Shown here: one piece after another, positions 61,350 through 64,000 of the stretch | How positions within the stretch are numbered: position 1 is the first letter of the stretch | How the letters are laid out: the number at the start of each line of letters is the position of its first letter | NCBI GenBank assembly: GCA_036345935.2 | Contig: JADWOT020000009.1 | Location: 4,731,381-4,795,380 of the forward strand | DNA length: 64,000 bases | From: Taenia hydatigena | Taxonomy: Eukaryota; Platyhelminthes; Cestoda; Cyclophyllidea; Taeniidae | Direction: 5' to 3' | Notes under the pieces: generated by a model | Told to the model about the DNA's origin: nothing | The model's input: only the letters and a program-made list of their open reading frames with translations | Database searches by the model: none | Translations under genes and position numbers: made by a program

Positions 61350-63736
61350 ATGGAAGATCTAAGAAAACTTTGGATCGAGTGAGTCCAATGTCAGTGTTGA
61401 TTTCTCTGGAAATGAGGGTTTCGTTTCTTTTCCTCATTTTTGTTCATCTGGAATGCTTCTAAACCACAGAAAACTGAACATTTTGCCTGAATTAGTATCC
61501 GGAATGGTCTCTCATTCCGTGCTACTTTGAATTTTTAGAGAACAGCTGAGATTGAAACAACAATGTGTACTAGAGGATTGTCCCGAAACCTTGGAGAAAC
61601 TCAATGGTGGTACGCTGATTGTGGGAGGTCTTGATATCTCCTACTCCAAAAATGATTCGTCTCTGGCCTTCGTTGGCGTTTCTGTGGTGCAGATCGGTGA
61701 TCCTGCTTCAGGAAATCAGGTAAACCATTTTAGCACCAACTTGTTTTACCAGCTGCTCAGAGATGACACTATTGTGCTACTAATAGTACCGTTATGTCAC
61801 AAGAGTGTAGTGTAGTGAAAAATAGTTAGCTCTCTTCGACTAATTCTTTAAGCCCGGATCGGCTTATGCGGCAATAAGCTTTTTCCATGAATGGCCCAGC
61901 ACAGAGTATGCGATGAATAGTTAATTTCAGCATTATTTATCAGTTCATAAGACATTCTGTTTGAAGCAGAGATTTCATATAAATTAGTGAAAGGCGGTAG
62001 AATATACCTATTAACCCAGGTTTCATTTGTGATGTTAAGATCTCTCACTCTATGTGACTACATTGGATTTAATTTTCACCTCACACAGTGTAAAACGCTG
62101 GCAGTGGACTGCTATCGCACAACGGTAGAGGTGCCCTACGTACCCAATTTCCTCGCCTTTCGAGAGGTACCCGCTTACGTGGCTGCTGTGCGTGCGTTTG
62201 AGGCGCATCACTCACTCCTCGCTCCCGACGTTCTCATGGTGGACAGCAATGGGACACTGCACCCCCTCCGCTTTGGCGCAGCCTGCCACCTTGGCGTGTT
62301 GCTTGAGCGACCCACCTTTGGTGTGGCCAAAAATTTGCCCCTCCTCGAATCTTCACCCAATTGTTTTCCTCTGGATGCGGACGGACCCACGCAGAAGCAC
62401 CTCCTTTTGCAGGTGTGGTCCTCTCTTTGGTAGATTCAAATCGTGCATCCATGCTAGTTGATGAACTGGCGTTGTTTTCTTTGCCAGTATTTTTTTAGCA
62501 TCTAAAATGTCGATCTGTATTTTTTTGGAAATTGAGCCTTAAACTATTTCCTCCTCCAGATAAGCACTAGTATGGTTTGTCTACTGATAATTAGAAATAA
62601 TTGAGCCTAAAATTGGTTAAGTTCGATTTTTTTTCGCTTCCTCATTTTGAATTCTAGCATTTCATTTGGCATAGTTCTTTTCTTGGTGTTCCATCTTAAC
62701 GATTTTAATCCACATATGGAATGTGCGGAAGAATTCCGCAAAATGAGTTGTACATTGTGTTTTATTTTCATTCTTTTCAAAAAGAGGAGGTTGTTACACT
62801 TTTTGGCGATAAATTTTACCATCATATTTCATCAATTCTGTGACCAAATGTGGTTTGTGGCTTCCGATTTCTTGTTGAAATTATTCAAATTCGAGAAGAC
62901 GGCGTTTTTCATTGGCAATTCCTTTGTTGTGCTTATATTTTCCCCGTTTGCCACCTTGTTTTAGCGGCTGAAACAAATGAAACGAGGAGAAAAACTTGAT
63001 CTTTTTGGCAAAGAAGGATGGATTGATGGTGCTGTAAGACTCTAATTAGTGTCATTGTTTGCCATTTCGCTTGTAATTTTCATTTATCCGTTGTTTATGA
63101 TGCACTAAAGGATTAAGTGCTAATCTAACTAAGGACCGTTAACTTATTCGAATTCTTAGTTGAAGCGTCTCAGAAGTGAGTAAGTTGGAAAGTTAACAAG
63201 AAACACTTTCAGGCCGCAAGGCGTCAACTCATGTATCGGTTCTGTCTGAAGAACTATTTTATATGGGAATTGTATTGTCCTTTTTATATGTAAAAACGCG
63301 TTTGACGAATTCGTACGTACTGTTCTAGGCCCTTCTCAATAGTGCATCATCAAATCCCGTTTTCGTCTCGCCTGGGCATCTCATCACCCTTCGAACTGCT
63401 GTGGAAATAACTCTGCGCTGCTCCATCTATCGGATCCCGGAGCCAACACGGAAGGTAATTTGACACCCAGCCTACTTTCGCTTCCTCTGTAGTAATTTGA
63501 TGGCCGCCCGTATATGTCGTATCTTACTTTAATTATTTCCTGTGAGCACCCTTTTACACTACTTTATTGTTCATTGATCATTCATTTGAATTGTTACTCA
63601 TCTTTCCTTACCGCCTCACTTTTGCCGATTTTTAGCCTTTTTCTCTAGCTTTTTATGAATTTTTTAGGCCGATTTGCGAACACGTGAAGAATTGGCCAAA
63701 TTCGTAGACGCCGAAAAAGCTGACGCTGGGCTGTAA
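61350..63736 (+). CDS. ENDOV: Endonuclease V, 6 exons, about 265 aa
   Basis: Endonuclease V cleaves near inosine, mainly in RNA for animal enzymes, using an RNase-H-like fold and two metal ions. Exons: 61350-61378, 61539-61719, 62089-62412, 62965-63033, 63329-63454 and 63668-63736, with phases closing exactly. The 29-nt first exon gives MEDLRKLWI and splices into EEQLRLKQQ, as in the family N-terminus. Catalytic positions are retained: Asp42 in GGLDISY, Glu96 in PYVPNFLAFREVP, Asp122 in VLMVDSNG, Lys151 in FGVAKN and His218 in SPGHLITL. The FGAACHLGVL block and IYRIPEPTRKADL are also typical. The protein lacks the long disordered tail of human ENDOV and ends AEKADAGL. Confidence 0.93.
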
Positions 63737-64000
63737 TCTCCATCGTTGTGCTGTCCTTTGCTATTTGAACTCTTTTTTGGAGCCGGAATTGGGAACGCTT
63801 ACATTTTTCCTTATTTTCCCCGCAATTAGAGGTCCTGTATGCGCTGCCTGCGATTATCTTTCCTTTGTCCTATGGATCTTTAGTTGGTAAATAATTTCTA
63901 CTTAAATTAGTTAGTGGCGTGTGTATGCCACTGTGTTAGCCGAATGCAGGGGTGGGCCATCATCACGGTGTTTGTCTTGTCTGTAACCTCATTTGTCCAC
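63737..64000. other. 3' flank of the endonuclease V gene
   Basis: The window ends 264 bases after the stop. No canonical polyadenylation signal is visible. Confidence 0.4.

Noticed and set aside
1..64000. CRISPR arrays, bacterial operons, rRNA or mitochondrial insertions
   Set aside because: No regularly spaced direct repeats, no tightly packed unspliced genes and no rRNA-like sequence were seen. All recognised genes are spliced animal genes.

Overview
This window looks like nuclear DNA of a flatworm, most likely a tapeworm and possibly a taeniid. The evidence is spliced protein-coding genes of animal type, many introns of only 29 to 38 bp, AT-leaning intergenic DNA, and a family of miniature LTR retroelements resembling the TRIM elements described from taeniid cestodes. 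The species assignment is inference; no ribosomal, mitochondrial or spliced-leader sequence is present to fix it.

Layout. 753-8321 (minus) is a complete 14-exon DZIP1/Iguana-type ciliary zinc-finger gene. 9283-13610 is a cluster of miniature LTR elements: one complete element with target-site duplications, several solo LTRs, and two cases of one copy nested inside another. 13869-18880 (plus) is a nine-exon mitochondrial-intermediate-peptidase-like M3 protein whose zinc-binding motif is destroyed. 19392-21088 (plus) is a two-exon PLPP6-like lipid phosphatase. 21974-23489 (minus) is a five-exon TIPRL (TIP41-like) gene. 24415-26560 (plus) is a nine-exon TIMM50 gene, divergent from TIPRL. 26561-50240 is about 23.7 kb in which no intact gene is recognised. 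It holds a degenerate LTR, a GC-rich patch, a polypyrimidine tract and a few coding-looking blocks. 50401-56525 (plus) is an 11-exon Delta-type Notch ligand with a good core promoter and a PDZ-ligand-like C-terminus. 57463-58318 (plus) is a decayed FUT8-like fucosyltransferase pseudogene. 59318-59572 may be a very small spliced gene or the tail of one. 60386-60572 is another solo LTR. 61350-63736 (plus) is a complete six-exon endonuclease V gene.

The genes do not form a pathway. They are independently transcribed animal genes: cilium/Hedgehog (DZIP1), mitochondrial processing and import (MIPEP-like, TIMM50), isoprenoid-lipid dephosphorylation (PLPP6), PP2A/TOR signalling (TIPRL), Notch signalling (Delta) and inosine-directed nucleic acid cleavage (ENDOV). 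Exon boundaries were placed by eye from splice consensus, reading-frame continuity and remembered family sequences. In all seven main genes the phases close exactly from ATG to stop. No search or transcript was available.
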